From positions 3,094,001-3,158,000 of the forward strand of contig NZ_CP083761.1 in NCBI RefSeq assembly GCF_023558375.1: a DNA stretch of 64,000 nt, given 5' to 3'. The notes under the pieces are model-generated. The model was not told the DNA's origin and ran no database searches. It saw only the letters and a list, made by a program, of their open reading frames with translations. The position numbers were made by a program, and so were the translations under genes. Shown one piece after another: positions 35,375 through 45,322 of this stretch (the stretch's first letter is position 1; every line of letters begins with the position of its first letter). This stretch comes from Chroococcidiopsis sp. CCMEE 29. Its GTDB lineage: Bacteria > Cyanobacteriota > Cyanobacteriia > Cyanobacteriales > Chroococcidiopsidaceae.

Positions 35375-35675
35375 GGTTCTGTCGCAAAAAGTGAAGGAGA
35401 TGGTAGGGTAGGAAAGTTTGACTGTTATTTATCTTGTTCCAATGTCCACCCCACCTTTGTTCAAATGGCGTCATTTTCAGGCAGACATCATCCTGCTGAA
35501 TGTGCGATGGTACTGCCGCTATGCCCTCTGTTACCGAGACTTGGAGGAGATGATGTGGGAGCGGGGAAGTGAGGTGGATCATTCCACGATTAATCGATGG
35601 GTATTGAAACACGCCCCAGAACTAGACCACGCAATTCGTTCTCATTTGCAACCGATGAACGACTCATGGCGAAAA
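35375..35675 (+). mobile_element. IS6-family remnant (left end and transposase N-terminus)
   Basis: It begins with GGTTCTGTCGCAAAAA, resembling IS6/IS26 terminal repeats, and contains LFKWRHFQADIILLNVRWY, RDLEEMMWERGSEVDHSTIN and MNDSWR of the transposase. After the last block the sequence switches to the porin gene on the other strand. Most of the transposase and the right end are missing. The fragment joins the damaged 3' end of spkG to the truncated porin. Confidence 0.8.
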
Positions 35676-36745
35676 GTACTGCCAGTGCGATGTGCCAGGT
35701 TCCCATCATCTGCATAGTTATGTAGATACGTCAATGCCAGTTCCAAGTTCGTTACTGGTTTGAAGGAAAGTTGTGCCAAAGCACTATATGTGCCGTTAAA
35801 TAATCCATTCCCAGGAGTAGGAATGTCTGCATTTTGTGCTAGATACCCTAAGTCAAGGCGAAGTGCTTCGTTAAACCTGTAAACTGCTGCAACACCACCA
35901 GAACTAAAATTTCCAATTCGATAAATTGGGTTGCGATCGCCAAAACGAGAGGGAGAACCTTTCGCACCCCCAAAGCTAGCAAAAAACGGGTTTAGGACTG
36001 TGGCGTAGTAGTGGTGGGAGGCGGCGTTGGCATAGAGATAAATATTTAGGCGATCGCCTACAGGAAATCGATATTCCAACAGGTTAAGTCGGAGATTGTT
36101 ATCAGTGTTCCCTACTTCAAAAGATAGGCGCGCCATGTTCGTGCCAGAGATCCCACTGAAATTTGGCACTCTGTTAGAAGCTTGAAGACCGACAAGCAGG
36201 CGATCTTTGCCAGTAAAGCTAGTAATTAAATTCAGTCTAGTGCGATGGTTCAGCGCTAGGTTGGAGTCAATGTTAGTATCGGGGTTACCATCCGCCGTAT
36301 CTCCTGTTAAGTCACTAGCAGCAACAACAATTGAACCACTCAGTTGCGTTGTAGAGAATTGGTTGAGTGCTAACTCAGCAGTGTGAGTTTCCAGGCTATC
36401 TATCCGAGTTCTTAGGGCGGCTAACTCAGCGGCAAACTCATCTTGTAATCGGCTGGTAGTGGCAATGTCTGCTGAAGACAGTTCGGATTGATTCCTCAGT
36501 TGTTCGCTGAGTGTATTTAAGCAAGCATTCAATCGAGCAGCAAACTCGTAGCGAGTTAAAACTCGATCGCCCTGGTAGGTACCATCTGGGTAACCTGCTA
36601 TGTAACCATACTGCTCAACTAAAGATTGTAGAGCTTGAAATGCCCAATCAGTAGGCTGTACATCAGAGAGTTGGGAAACGGAATTCTCCTGAACTTCGGC
36701 GATCGCAGCCGAAGTTGACATTACTAGGGTAATACCCCGAATCAT
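35642..36745 (-). pseudogene. SLH-domain porin (OprB type), 3' truncated
   Basis: An outer-membrane porin of the cyanobacterial SLH/OprB type. An S-layer-homology domain (DVQPTDWAFQALQSLVEQYG, GYPDGTYQGDRVLTRYEFAARL) is followed by a coiled coil (residues 75-120) and beta-barrel strands. Homologues are around 500 residues or more. Here only about 367 codons remain, and the last dozen or so are IS6 sequence. No ATG is found in the upstream signal-peptide-like stretch except at 36745, so the N-terminus may also be affected. The barrel is incomplete. Confidence 0.75.
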
Positions 36746-36941
36746 CGGACTGCTAAGCAGGAAATTCCTTAAAACTACAAACTTTTTCTCTATTACTCTA
36801 ACTACTGGATTACCTCATAAGGCGCACAAGAGGCGATTGCTACTCCATCAGAGAGATGTGATCGTCCCTCCAAAGGTTTAATCTGAGTCACAAAATACTC
36901 AGAAAAGAAAAAGGACTTTAGCACAAAATTGCTAATGAAAT

Positions 36942-38162
36942 ATGCAAATGAGACGCAAAACTAACCAAGGGTGGTTATTGATTGGATGTGTTTTACTCCT
37001 AGGAATAGCCTTTCCTGCTAGCTCACAGCAGCCGGATAAACAAAGGATAGAGCGAATGGAGGGCTACCTAGCAACGCCCGAACGTCTGGAATTCGATGAA
37101 GCACTGGTGAAAAAGCTCCAGCTGCCCAAGGGATTTCAAATCAACGTGTTTGCCAAAGATCTAGGCAATCCGCGTAAGGTAGCGATCGCTCCTGATGGTA
37201 ATGTTTATGTCACGCGCCGCGAACAAGGTGATGTGATTGCCCTTATAGATCGCAATCGTGACGGGCGTGCAGACGAGCAACGGACTGTAGCGTCAAATCT
37301 TGAATACATTAATGGCATTACTATTCATAAAAATCGTCTTTACTTGGTCACCGATAGGGAACTTTACGCAGCTAATTTGGGAAGGGGTGGAAAACTAGGT
37401 AAACCCCAGTTGTTAATCAACGACTTGCCTGATGCTGGACAACACCCAAACCGCACACTTGGCTTTGGTCCTGATGGGTTGCTCTATATTTCAGTTGGCA
37501 GTACGTGTAATGCCTGCGATGAAACGAATGAGGAAAGTGCTACCCTCCTACAAGTGCAACCCGATGGTAAGAAGCGGACAATTTATGCCAGGGGCTTGCG
37601 GAATACGATAGGCTTCGCTTGGCATCCACAAACAGGTGAGTTGTGGGGGATGGATCATGGTTCCGACTGGCGGGGTAACGATCAGCCACCAGAAGAACTG
37701 AATTTAATCCAGCAAGGTCAAAACTACGGCTGGCCATTCTGTTGGGGCGATCGCCAACCAGACGTGTACCTGCCATCAGATCCGGAAGGCACAACCAAGA
37801 AAGAGTTCTGTGCAAAAACCGCACCCCCAACCCTAACCTATACCGCCCACAGTGCACCTTTAGATCTGGTGTTCTACACTGCAAATCAGTTTCCTCAGGA
37901 ATATCGTAATGATGCCTTCGTGACGATGCGCGGTTCGTGGAATCGAAATCCTCCCGTGGGATACAAACTTGTGCGGGTGCGTTACAAAGATGGCAAACCA
38001 GTAGCGTTTGAAGATTTTATCACTGGTTTCCTGACAAAAGATGGCGCGGCACAGTTTGGCAGACCCGTTGGCTTATCTGTAGCACCAGACGGTTCACTAT
38101 TTTTTACCGACGATACCAACGGCGTCATCTATCGCGTAACGTATACAGCTAGCAAAAAATAG
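36942..38162 (+). CDS. Exported PQQ-type sugar (sorbosone/glucose) dehydrogenase
   Basis: A 406-residue protein with a signal peptide (WLLIGCVLLLGIAFPASSQ). It has the beta-propeller blocks of the GSDH/sorbosone dehydrogenase family: PRKVAIAPDGNVYVTRREQG, NRTLGFGPDGLLYISVGS, ARGLRNTIGFAWHPQTGE, and NYGWPFCWG. The family oxidises sugars in the periplasm with pyrroloquinoline quinone, though many cyanobacterial members have no proven cofactor. It begins its own transcription unit; a hairpin at 38188-38237 follows. Confidence 0.85.
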   Translation: MQMRRKTNQGWLLIGCVLLLGIAFPASSQQPDKQRIERMEGYLATPERLEFDEALVKKLQLPKGFQINVFAKDLGNPRKVAIAPDGNVYVTRREQGDVIALIDRNRDGRADEQRTVASNLEYINGITIHKNRLYLVTDRELYAANLGRGGKLGKPQLLINDLPDAGQHPNRTLGFGPDGLLYISVGSTCNACDETNEESATLLQVQPDGKKRTIYARGLRNTIGFAWHPQTGELWGMDHGSDWRGNDQPPEELNLIQQGQNYGWPFCWGDRQPDVYLPSDPEGTTKKEFCAKTAPPTLTYTAHSAPLDLVFYTANQFPQEYRNDAFVTMRGSWNRNPPVGYKLVRVRYKDGKPVAFEDFITGFLTKDGAAQFGRPVGLSVAPDGSLFFTDDTNGVIYRVTYTASKK

Positions 38163-38187
38163 TCAGCAGTGGAGTTAGCTTTTCTCT

Positions 38188-38237
38188 AAAAAGTGGCAGT
38201 TGAAATTACTAATCTAGCAACAACGCTGTCACTTTTT
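38188..38237 (+). terminator. Likely terminator after the sugar dehydrogenase gene
   Basis: AAAAAGTGGCAG (38188-38199) pairs with CTGTCACTTTTT (38226-38237), 11 of 12 matching, across a 26-nt loop and ending in T's. Confidence 0.5.
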
Positions 38238-38321
38238 AATCACATTTGTTTTCCATATTACAAACTAGATAGCTAACAAAGCTGCTTTAAAAGCAGTTAG
38301 CTCCAAGGAGGAACTATTAAT

Positions 38322-38675
38322 ATGACGGGACTTCTTATTAGTTGGATAGTCACTACTATCAGTTTTTTGATCATTTCTAGACTGCCGCTTGGCATTGAAA
38401 TTGATAGTGTTAAAAAAGCCATAATTTCAGCAGCAGTATTTGGAATTTTGAATGCCATATTACGACCAATATTGTTTTTTTTCACGTTTCCCTTCATTAT
38501 TTTGACGTTTGGTTTATTTGCCTTTGTTTTGAATGCCATTATCTTTGGTTTAGCTGCTTTTTTAGTTCCAGGTTTTCGATTACGGTGGGGAATTTGGAGT
38601 GCTTTGATTGGCGCGATCGCTCTAAGTATTATTAACTCCTTGCTTTTCAATCTGTTAGCAGGACTCCGCATGTAA
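38322..38675 (+). CDS. Phage holin-4 superfamily membrane protein (YvlD type)
   Basis: A 117-residue protein of almost only membrane helices (about four). NAILRPILFFFTFPFIILTF and ALIGAIALSIINSLLF are typical for the mycobacterial 4TM phage holin / YvlD family. A strong AAGGAGG ribosome-binding site precedes it. Despite the name, chromosomal members are not phage genes and their role in the membrane is unknown. It lies 48 bp before the ferric-reductase-like gene on the same strand. Confidence 0.85.
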   Translation: MTGLLISWIVTTISFLIISRLPLGIEIDSVKKAIISAAVFGILNAILRPILFFFTFPFIILTFGLFAFVLNAIIFGLAAFLVPGFRLRWGIWSALIGAIALSIINSLLFNLLAGLRM

Positions 38676-38723
38676 TCAAAGCTTGACTTGCATAAAAAAG
38701 AACACCAGAACTAGAGGTTTCAC

Positions 38724-40067
38724 ATGAGAAGTTTGTTAATGAGAAATCCCGTGGTCGTGGGAGCCTCTTGGATCGGCGCGTATCTTTTGATTACCGTTTT
38801 ACCCTTACTTATTCTGCTTTTATATCCCCCTACACCGACTAACGGTAGAGGATTTTGGATTGAATTTTCAGTTGCCCTTGGTTTTGTTGGTTTGGCGATG
38901 ATGGCGCTCCAATTCGCTTTAACAGCGCGCCTCAACAAAGTAGAAGCCTCTTATGGCATTGATCTAATCCTTCAGTTCCACCGCTATATCTCCCTAGTCG
39001 CCTTCATCTTCATTCTTGTCCACCCATTGATGTTGTTTGTGACTGACCCTGAGACGCTGCAACTGTTGAATGTCTTTGAGGCTCCTTGGCGCGCTAGGTT
39101 TGCCGTTTTGGCAACTCTGGCACTGATAGCACTCGTCGCCACCTCAATCTGGCGCCAACAGCTGAAAATCCCCTATGAGCCTTGGCGGATTGCTCATGGC
39201 ATCTTAGCAGTATCCGCAATCGGCTTTGGTCTGGCACACGCCTTGGGTGTGAGCTACTACCTGAGTCTGTTCTGGAAAGTAGTGATCTGGACTGGTCTTG
39301 CACTAACTGCCCTGTGGTTACTGATTTACGTCCGCTTGGTCAAACCTTGGTTTATGCTGAGAAAACCTTACCTGGTGGAAGAGGTTAGACCAGAGCGAGG
39401 CAATGTCTGGTCTCTGGTTTTGCGACCTAGAGGTCACGAAGGAATACATTTCCAGCCTGGACAATTTGCCTGGATTACCCTTCAAATCTCACCGTTTCGA
39501 ATGCGAGAACACCCCTTTTCTATGGCTTCCAGTGCTGAAGATACTGAACGCTTGGAGTTTGGCATTAAAGCTGTGGGGGACTTCACAAACACCGTTAAGG
39601 ACGTGCCACCCGGCACCAAAGCTTTCCTCGACGGTCCGTATGGCGTATTCACCACAGATCGCTATGAGAATACGGTGGGTTTTGTCTTCATTGCTGGAGG
39701 TATCGGGATCACACCGATCATGAGTATGCTCGTTACCTTAGCTGAACGCAAGGACGACCGGCCCTTGATTTTGATCTATGCAAACAAGACTTGGGAAGAT
39801 GTGACTTACCGAGAAGAAATTGAGGATCTGAAAGAAAAATTAGACCTTCAAGTTGTCCATGTTCTGCGGGAACCACCGGAAGATTGGTCAGGGGAGACAG
39901 GATATGTTGATAAGGAAATGCTGAAACGCTACATTCCTAAGCGTGCAGCCACCCGTAATTACTTCATTTGTGCAGTACCCAAAATGATGGATCAGGTGGA
40001 GAAAGCTTTATACGAACTGGAAGTACCTGTAACGCACGTTCACATGGAACACTACAATCTTGTATAA
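38724..40067 (+). CDS. Ferric-reductase-like oxidoreductase (heme, FAD, NAD(P)H)
   Basis: A 447-residue protein. The N-terminal half has about six membrane helices with histidines in LQFHRYISLVAF, FILVHPLMLF and RIAHGILA, IGFGLAHALG, fitting two b-type hemes. The C-terminal half is an FNR-type module: FAD site REHPFSMASS near residue 268 and NAD(P) site AGGIGITPIMSML near 327. It would move electrons from cytoplasmic NAD(P)H across the membrane to a metal or other acceptor. It resembles the family of NADPH oxidases and ferric reductases. The acceptor is unknown. Confidence 0.88.
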   Translation: MRSLLMRNPVVVGASWIGAYLLITVLPLLILLLYPPTPTNGRGFWIEFSVALGFVGLAMMALQFALTARLNKVEASYGIDLILQFHRYISLVAFIFILVHPLMLFVTDPETLQLLNVFEAPWRARFAVLATLALIALVATSIWRQQLKIPYEPWRIAHGILAVSAIGFGLAHALGVSYYLSLFWKVVIWTGLALTALWLLIYVRLVKPWFMLRKPYLVEEVRPERGNVWSLVLRPRGHEGIHFQPGQFAWITLQISPFRMREHPFSMASSAEDTERLEFGIKAVGDFTNTVKDVPPGTKAFLDGPYGVFTTDRYENTVGFVFIAGGIGITPIMSMLVTLAERKDDRPLILIYANKTWEDVTYREEIEDLKEKLDLQVVHVLREPPEDWSGETGYVDKEMLKRYIPKRAATRNYFICAVPKMMDQVEKALYELEVPVTHVHMEHYNLV

Positions 40068-40113
40068 CTTCCAACATCACGACTTAAGCTGGTAAGAACC
40101 ATCAACTGTATCT

Positions 40114-40701
40114 ATGCGTTTACGTCGCATTGCCATACTTTTTTTGGTAGGTTTTGCCTCTGTCTCACTGATTGGGGTGTTGTCTCCCACAGTCATCGTA
40201 CCCCCTAGTGCTCCGGCTGCTCCAGTCACCGCTTACGTAGTCGATCAAGGCTTCCACGCGGGATTGGTTTTACCTGATCGCAACGGCGGATTAATCCAGT
40301 ATGCCTACGGTGATTGGAATTATTTTGCACTGAATCAGCAAGGCTTGAGCGATGGCTTGGCAGCACTGTTGATTCCAACTCAAGGAACCCTCGGCAGACG
40401 TAAATTTAGCAATGTTGCTGAACTTGAGCAATGGGTGGGTGATGAAACTCTACTAAGTTTGGCAGTGACGGGAACTAAAGCGGTAAAACTTTTGGACTCA
40501 TTAAACGCACGCTTCAACCGCCACATCGACACCCATGTAGAGAACCAGGTGACTGGGCTAACTCTAGTCCAAGATGACCTTGACTATACTTTATTTCACA
40601 ATAGCAATCACGAACTGGTCGTATGGCTAGAAGAATTGGATTGCCGCGTTGAGGGATTCGTCTTGTTGTCTAATTTTCAAGTGAAATCTCCAAAGGATTA
40701 A
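40114..40701 (+). CDS. DUF2459 family protein
   Basis: A 195-residue protein matching the TIGR02117/DUF2459 family: VTAYVVDQGFHAGLVLP after an N-terminal membrane anchor or signal, then YAYGDWNYFALNQQG. The function of the family is not established, though members often occur near polyhydroxyalkanoate or urease genes. It starts 46 bp after the reductase gene on the same strand. The normal C-terminus may be shortened, because the end departs into LLSNFQVKSPKD. Confidence 0.7.
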   Translation: MRLRRIAILFLVGFASVSLIGVLSPTVIVPPSAPAAPVTAYVVDQGFHAGLVLPDRNGGLIQYAYGDWNYFALNQQGLSDGLAALLIPTQGTLGRRKFSNVAELEQWVGDETLLSLAVTGTKAVKLLDSLNARFNRHIDTHVENQVTGLTLVQDDLDYTLFHNSNHELVVWLEELDCRVEGFVLLSNFQVKSPKD

Positions 40702-40841
40702 TGGTGAAACGGTATGTTTTATTACATTCTTCTACCTAAAGGCTGACAGTGATGACTATTAGCTAGAAGTACTATTAAAGAGGTGTCTGTACAACTTGTA
40801 CCTAAAACAGTTCAGTTCCGTTTTGTTGAATTTGGAGACTT

Positions 40842-41006
40842 ATGCGTTATAGCATCATGCTTCAGTTAGTAACAAGTATTGCCCTCATACTTGTCGCTAG
40901 TGCTGCTCTGTTTGGCTGGTTGCAAAGCCGCCCAATTCCGAATGAAAACGCGATGGAGGATGAGATTTTGAGTCATTCATCTAGTCGCAAGCATTTGCTG
41001 GTTTAA
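40842..41006 (+). CDS. Small single-helix membrane protein, 54 residues
   Basis: ATG at 40842 with GGAG nine bases upstream. The N-terminal two thirds form one membrane helix (LQLVTSIALILVASAALFGW), followed by a short polar tail ending SHSSSRKHLLV. I do not recognise the family. Support is the ribosome-binding site and the membrane segment. It lies in what would otherwise be a 370-bp gap. Confidence 0.5.
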   Translation: MRYSIMLQLVTSIALILVASAALFGWLQSRPIPNENAMEDEILSHSSSRKHLLV

Positions 41007-41072
41007 ATAATTAAGAGTAATTGATCAGCTTAGGCTTATTGGTATCTAACAGCAGCTATTTTTTCAATAGGC

Positions 41073-42485
41073 ATGGGATCAAAACGGGCTAAAAGAAAAC
41101 TTGACAATCGTCAAAATCGCTGGTTTGAGCGGCTAATCGCCATCCTAGCACTCCTAAACTTAGGTTTAGTATTCTTTGATCTAAGCTATTTGCATTTGCG
41201 TGATTTCTATCTTCAAGTAGTTCCGAGCCTGGCACAGGTATACGATCCGGTTAAGGGTGTTGAACCTCATCCAGAAACACAGAACTATCTCAGTGCAGTC
41301 GATCAACTAGAAGCGCAGGTTTTGCAAACAGGATTGCGATCGCCTCAGGCAGAAAGCTCGCTGGCTGAACTACGTATTCTCAGTAACCAAATGATTGAGG
41401 ATAACCCGTTTGATTTAGCAAATAAAAGCGGCACTTTAGCAAAGATTAAAAATGAGATCCGGCTGCGCGTAGGAGAAAAATCTGCCCGTGAAGCTTTTGC
41501 TACCTTTTGGAGTCCAGCTTATCTCTCTCAAGCAGGGTGGCAGCAAGAACTAACTTTTTTTAATACACAAATTCAGCCATTAATCCAAACTAATTACTAT
41601 CGAGATATCAATAGATTGGGGAAATTCGTTGATTATTTTTGGTTAATTGACTTACCGTTTATTATTATATTTGGTTTAGAATTACTCGCTCGTACCTTCT
41701 ATATTAGTCGCCGTAATCCTCAATTAAATTGGCTAGAAGCTATCCTAAGGCGTTGGTACGACATTTTCTTGGTGCTTCCCTTCTGGCGCTGGCTACGAGT
41801 TATTCCCGTGACAATTCGCCTCTACCAAGCTGATCTATTGAATCTTGAACCTTTACGGGCGCAATTAAATCATGATTTTGCGATTAGTTTTGCTGAAGAA
41901 ATCACTGAAATGGTGGGTATTCAGGTGATCGATCAAATGCAAGATTCAATTCGGCGAGGCGATCTTGCCCGTTGGTTATTTCATCCCGAAACTCGCCGCC
42001 CCTACGTTCAGGTTAACAATACGAATGAAGTGAAAGAGATCGCCACTCGTCTAGTTAACGTCAGTCTATATGATGTTATACCCAGAATTCAGCCCAACAT
42101 CGAAGCATTAATGCATCACAGCATTGAAAGTACCCTGAATGAATCACCAGTTTACCGACAACTTCAGAATGTGCCTGGTTTAAGTCACTTACCTACCCAG
42201 ATGACAGAGAATTTGACTAAAGACTTGTCTCAGAGAGCTTACAGTACCTTAATTAAAGCGCTTGAAGATCCAGTAGGAGCAGAACTAATCGCTAATCTGA
42301 TTACAAACTTTAGAGATGTGTTGGAGGACGAATTACAGAAGAAGCATAACCTACAACAAATCCACGCTTGGCTAATAGATATGCTAGAGGAAATCAAAAT
42401 TAATTACATTAAAAGCATTGCTGAAAATAGGATGGAAAAAATTGTGGAAGAAGCTGAACAATTGCGTTACGTATCTCAGCGTTAA
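41073..42485 (+). CDS. Membrane protein of unknown function with long helical C-terminal domain
   Basis: A 470-residue protein. Hydrophobic segments are near residues 17-38 (RLIAILALLNLGLVFFDLSY), 190-212 (DYFWLIDLPFIIIFGLELLA) and 225-245 (DIFLVLPFWRWLRVIPVTI). The layout, with a large extra-membrane loop between the first two and a soluble helical tail of about 220 residues, is seen in cyanobacterial hypothetical proteins. I cannot assign a function. It converges on the broken kinase-like gene, which begins 12 bp beyond its stop on the opposite strand. Confidence 0.7.
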   Translation: MGSKRAKRKLDNRQNRWFERLIAILALLNLGLVFFDLSYLHLRDFYLQVVPSLAQVYDPVKGVEPHPETQNYLSAVDQLEAQVLQTGLRSPQAESSLAELRILSNQMIEDNPFDLANKSGTLAKIKNEIRLRVGEKSAREAFATFWSPAYLSQAGWQQELTFFNTQIQPLIQTNYYRDINRLGKFVDYFWLIDLPFIIIFGLELLARTFYISRRNPQLNWLEAILRRWYDIFLVLPFWRWLRVIPVTIRLYQADLLNLEPLRAQLNHDFAISFAEEITEMVGIQVIDQMQDSIRRGDLARWLFHPETRRPYVQVNNTNEVKEIATRLVNVSLYDVIPRIQPNIEALMHHSIESTLNESPVYRQLQNVPGLSHLPTQMTENLTKDLSQRAYSTLIKALEDPVGAELIANLITNFRDVLEDELQKKHNLQQIHAWLIDMLEEIKINYIKSIAENRMEKIVEEAEQLRYVSQR

Positions 42486-42497
42486 TCAAAATTTAGT

Positions 42498-44127
42498 TTA
42501 ACTTGCTTTGGCATCACGGGCGGGTAAAAATTTTGTTCTACTAAAACTGACAAACCGAACAAGTTTATCAGCCAAATGATTGAAAGAATGTTCTGTTAAT
42601 GTATCTTCATTACCCCAAATTGGGAATTGATCACCTAGGCGAGTGAAAGTATCATAGACAATAAATTTAGCTATCTTACCTCGCTTACCACTTGCTGAAT
42701 AAAGCATTTGGCAGGGATATGCAATATTACCAATGAGCATCGGTACTAATCCTAATACAAAGGCAACCCATGGAATTTCTTTGCCCTCTACAACCGCTTG
42801 CGTCATTCTATAAGAAGTATATACTGTCCGAGAAATTGGTCCACCACTTATCAGTAAGAAAGCTAAAACAATTTCATTAATTATTCCAGCTGCATATAAT
42901 AATGGGAAAAATAAATACTCAAATCCTTTGACAAATACCTTCATGCCGATATGGACACCAAAATCACTTAAATAATCATTGGCATGATCGTTGTGTAAGT
43001 GATGCAATAACTACTCAGCTTCTTCAGGTTGTAATTGATCTCTACTTTGCCAATGCTCTATTCTTGCAGTTACATAATTTCTAGCAGTATTTAAGCGGTG
43101 TTTTCGGGATACCAAAATTTTCCAGAATCCTACAAAAAAATCTTTGTAAGGAAGTGCCTTTAGCTTGTCAAATATTTTTAATGGTAGTTCAATAAACAGC
43201 TTATTTAAACCTCGCCAAAATACTCTTTTTAGTTCCCGTGCGTACCAAAGTAGTGGATGCCTTACATACCAATTAGCCTGTGACTCTGTGATCCGTCCTT
43301 TTTTAAATTGATACTGAATACATACGATTAACTCTCCGCATCAGCTTCCATCGATTTTGATGGTATTCTAATCGTTCGATATAGTCTAAAATCGTCAGAC
43401 AACGCCTGCTACCCAGTTGTGCTTCTAAATTTACTTTATGGGCATTAATATAGTTTTTAAATTTGCTAGTATCAACATCATCGAATAACGCCCGACGATA
43501 TTTGAATGATTTAGGTAAATAAAATGAAAAAAGCGATAAAGGATTTAAAGGAATTAACGCCGGAACACCAAATTCTAAATCTATCCAAACAAAGTGATAG
43601 CTGTCAGGAGCAGAATCATCTACTAGTAAAAAATTATTTAAAGCTACAGGATTTCCTTTTCCTGCTTGCCAAACCAGTCCATCAAATCCTGCTTGAATCA
43701 ATTTATTTTGCAGGGATAACATTATGTTATGGACTAAATCCTTGACCTCAGCATCTCCATCTGAGTTAAAAGGTTGATGTAATGCTACAGCTCTTCCTTT
43801 AGCAAATTTTGTATCTAGTTGGTATGCTTTTAGTTGTTCATGCCAGCCGGTATCAGTCGCATCGGCTACTGTTAGTTTATCACTAAACCAAAACTGAACT
43901 AAGTCAGTGATAATTTTGCGCCGATAATAGGCAGATTGTAAGGCATCTTCATTCCAAATATAGGGATTCGGTGCGCCGAAGAAAAAATAGTGAATCAAAT
44001 TTGTAATCGTGTCGCCAAAAAAAACTTTCCTGGCAATACTACCCGCTTGAGACTCGACTAAAAAAACTTGTCCCGATCTCCCTGCTCCTAATAACTTTGG
44101 GTTAGAAGCAGCTTGTAAATCTGCCAT
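42498..44127 (-). pseudogene. Kinase-like membrane protein, frameshifted and with an in-frame stop
   Basis: The first frame (from 44127) has a glycine-loop-like LLGAGRSGQVFLVE and a WIDLEFG aspartate region, as in atypical or lipopolysaccharide kinases. Near 43320 the frame shifts: after RRVNRMYS the sequence goes on in another frame as QYQFKKGRITESQANWY and through VRHPLLWYARELKRVF to QPEEAE. A TAG then stands where CAG is expected. The same frame continues with LLHHLHNDHANDYLSDFG into two membrane segments and ends at 42498. Rejoined, the protein would be about 540 residues. Two lesions support a pseudogene. Confidence 0.75.
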
Positions 44128-44166
44128 TTGATATATTTAATATTTCTAATAATGTCGCAGCACTTA

Positions 44167-45079
44167 GAGGATGTTTTAAAAGTCGGTTAGGTAGTAAAAA
44201 AGCTCACCCAGTGTAAGCTGCGAATAGTAAAGAACACAGCACCGAGTGAGTACAATGAGTAAAGCTTACCCTAGTAATCTGACTCTTGCCCAGTATGAAT
44301 TGCTCAGTGACCTGATTCCAGAACCAAAACCTGGTGGTCGTCCCCGTGAAGCCAAGATGTGGGCAGTTCTCAACGCTATATTTTATGTTCTAGTGGAGGG
44401 GGTGCGCTGGCGATCTTTACCGAGTGACTTCCCAGCATGGCAAACAGTGTACACATACTTTCGCAACTGGCGTCTTGATGGAACTTGGCTCAGGATACAT
44501 GAGCGTCTGCGGCAGTGGATGAGAGTGGCTCAGGAGCGACAACCAAGCCCATCCGAAGCAATCATTGACAGTCAAAGTGTCAAAAGCGCGGCAATGGTCA
44601 GCAAGGCAGTCGGCTTTGATGCAGGTAAATTAACTAAGGGACGCAAACGGTTTTTGACAGTGGATACGTTGGGCTTAGTGCTGCGAGTGTTAGTGAGTGC
44701 GGCGAACGTTGGAGAGCGTGAGGGCGGCAAACAAGTACTCAAGCGAGTTAAAAAGATGGCTCCAGCAGTGTCTCGTCTGCATACAATTTGGGTTGATGCA
44801 GGCTTTGACGGTGAGCCATTCATGCAATGGGTGATGAACGTTTGTCGTTGGATTGTGCAGGTAGTGCTGCGACCAGAACAAACCAAAGGGTTCGTGTTGT
44901 TGAAAAAGCGGTGGGTAGTGGAGCGAACTTTTGGCTGGCTAATGGGCTGTCGCCGATTGGTCAGAGACTATGAGTTATTGCCCCAAACATCGGAGACATT
45001 TATCTACCTTGCCATGATCCGGATCATGGTGAGGCGACTGGCATAAAATTTAACCCTTCAAAACTTTTCAAACATCCTC
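44167..45079 (+). mobile_element. IS5-family insertion sequence, 913 bp
   Basis: Terminal inverted repeats GAGGATGTTTTAAAAGT (44167) and the complement GAGGATGTTTGAAAAGT (ending 45079) enclose one transposase. TTA is duplicated at 44164-44166 and 45080-45082, fitting the TNA target of the IS1031 group. Confidence 0.88.
44255..45046 (+). CDS. IS5-family transposase
   Basis: A 263-residue single-ORF transposase. It has the IS5 N-terminal block (LTLAQYELLSDLIPEPKPGG) and GVRWRSLPSDFPAWQTVYTY. The DDE residues are in IIDSQSVKSA, WVDAGFDG and VERTFGWLMGCRRLVRDYE. I use the ATG at 44255; a GTG at 44246 is possible. Frame and catalytic residues are intact, so the copy may be active. It lies upstream of the start of the broken kinase-like gene. 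Confidence 0.9.
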   Translation: MSKAYPSNLTLAQYELLSDLIPEPKPGGRPREAKMWAVLNAIFYVLVEGVRWRSLPSDFPAWQTVYTYFRNWRLDGTWLRIHERLRQWMRVAQERQPSPSEAIIDSQSVKSAAMVSKAVGFDAGKLTKGRKRFLTVDTLGLVLRVLVSAANVGEREGGKQVLKRVKKMAPAVSRLHTIWVDAGFDGEPFMQWVMNVCRWIVQVVLRPEQTKGFVLLKKRWVVERTFGWLMGCRRLVRDYELLPQTSETFIYLAMIRIMVRRLA

Positions 45080-45322
45080 TTAGCAATCCGCATTTTTACA
45101 AGTATAAAGCTTTACAAATATTCTAGCTACTAACTTTGGATTGATTGTTACTTAGCTTTACAGAAAGAAAATTCGCCCTAGAACTTATTACTACTAAAAA
45201 TACATCCTACTAAGGATTTAAATATCAGGTTAATTTTAAATCAACTGATTGAATAAGCTTGCTGGATAAAGTAGTAATTGTTAATAATTTGTTCACTGGG
45301 AACTATTAGTCTGTACCTGATG

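Larger units (their letters stand above)
30953..35411 (+). pseudogene. spkG: SpkG-type Ser/Thr protein kinase, split by a transposon and 3'-altered
   Basis: The kinase domain is complete: glycine loop GLVGQGQFGRVF (22-33), Lys47, HCDIKPEN (135-142, Cys in place of the usual Arg of HRD), DFG at 158-160 and APE at 184-186. Codons run to GIA at 32365. A transposon (32366-34935) flanked by the 5-bp duplication TTGCT follows, and the frame resumes at 34941 with ISTQLGDEIRGVGTIFEF. Removal gives one frame of about 627 codons. From 35375 the tail (RVLSQKVKEMVG) is sequence of an IS6 remnant, so the native end is also lost. The kinase part could still be made as a 471-residue product. Confidence 0.88.
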
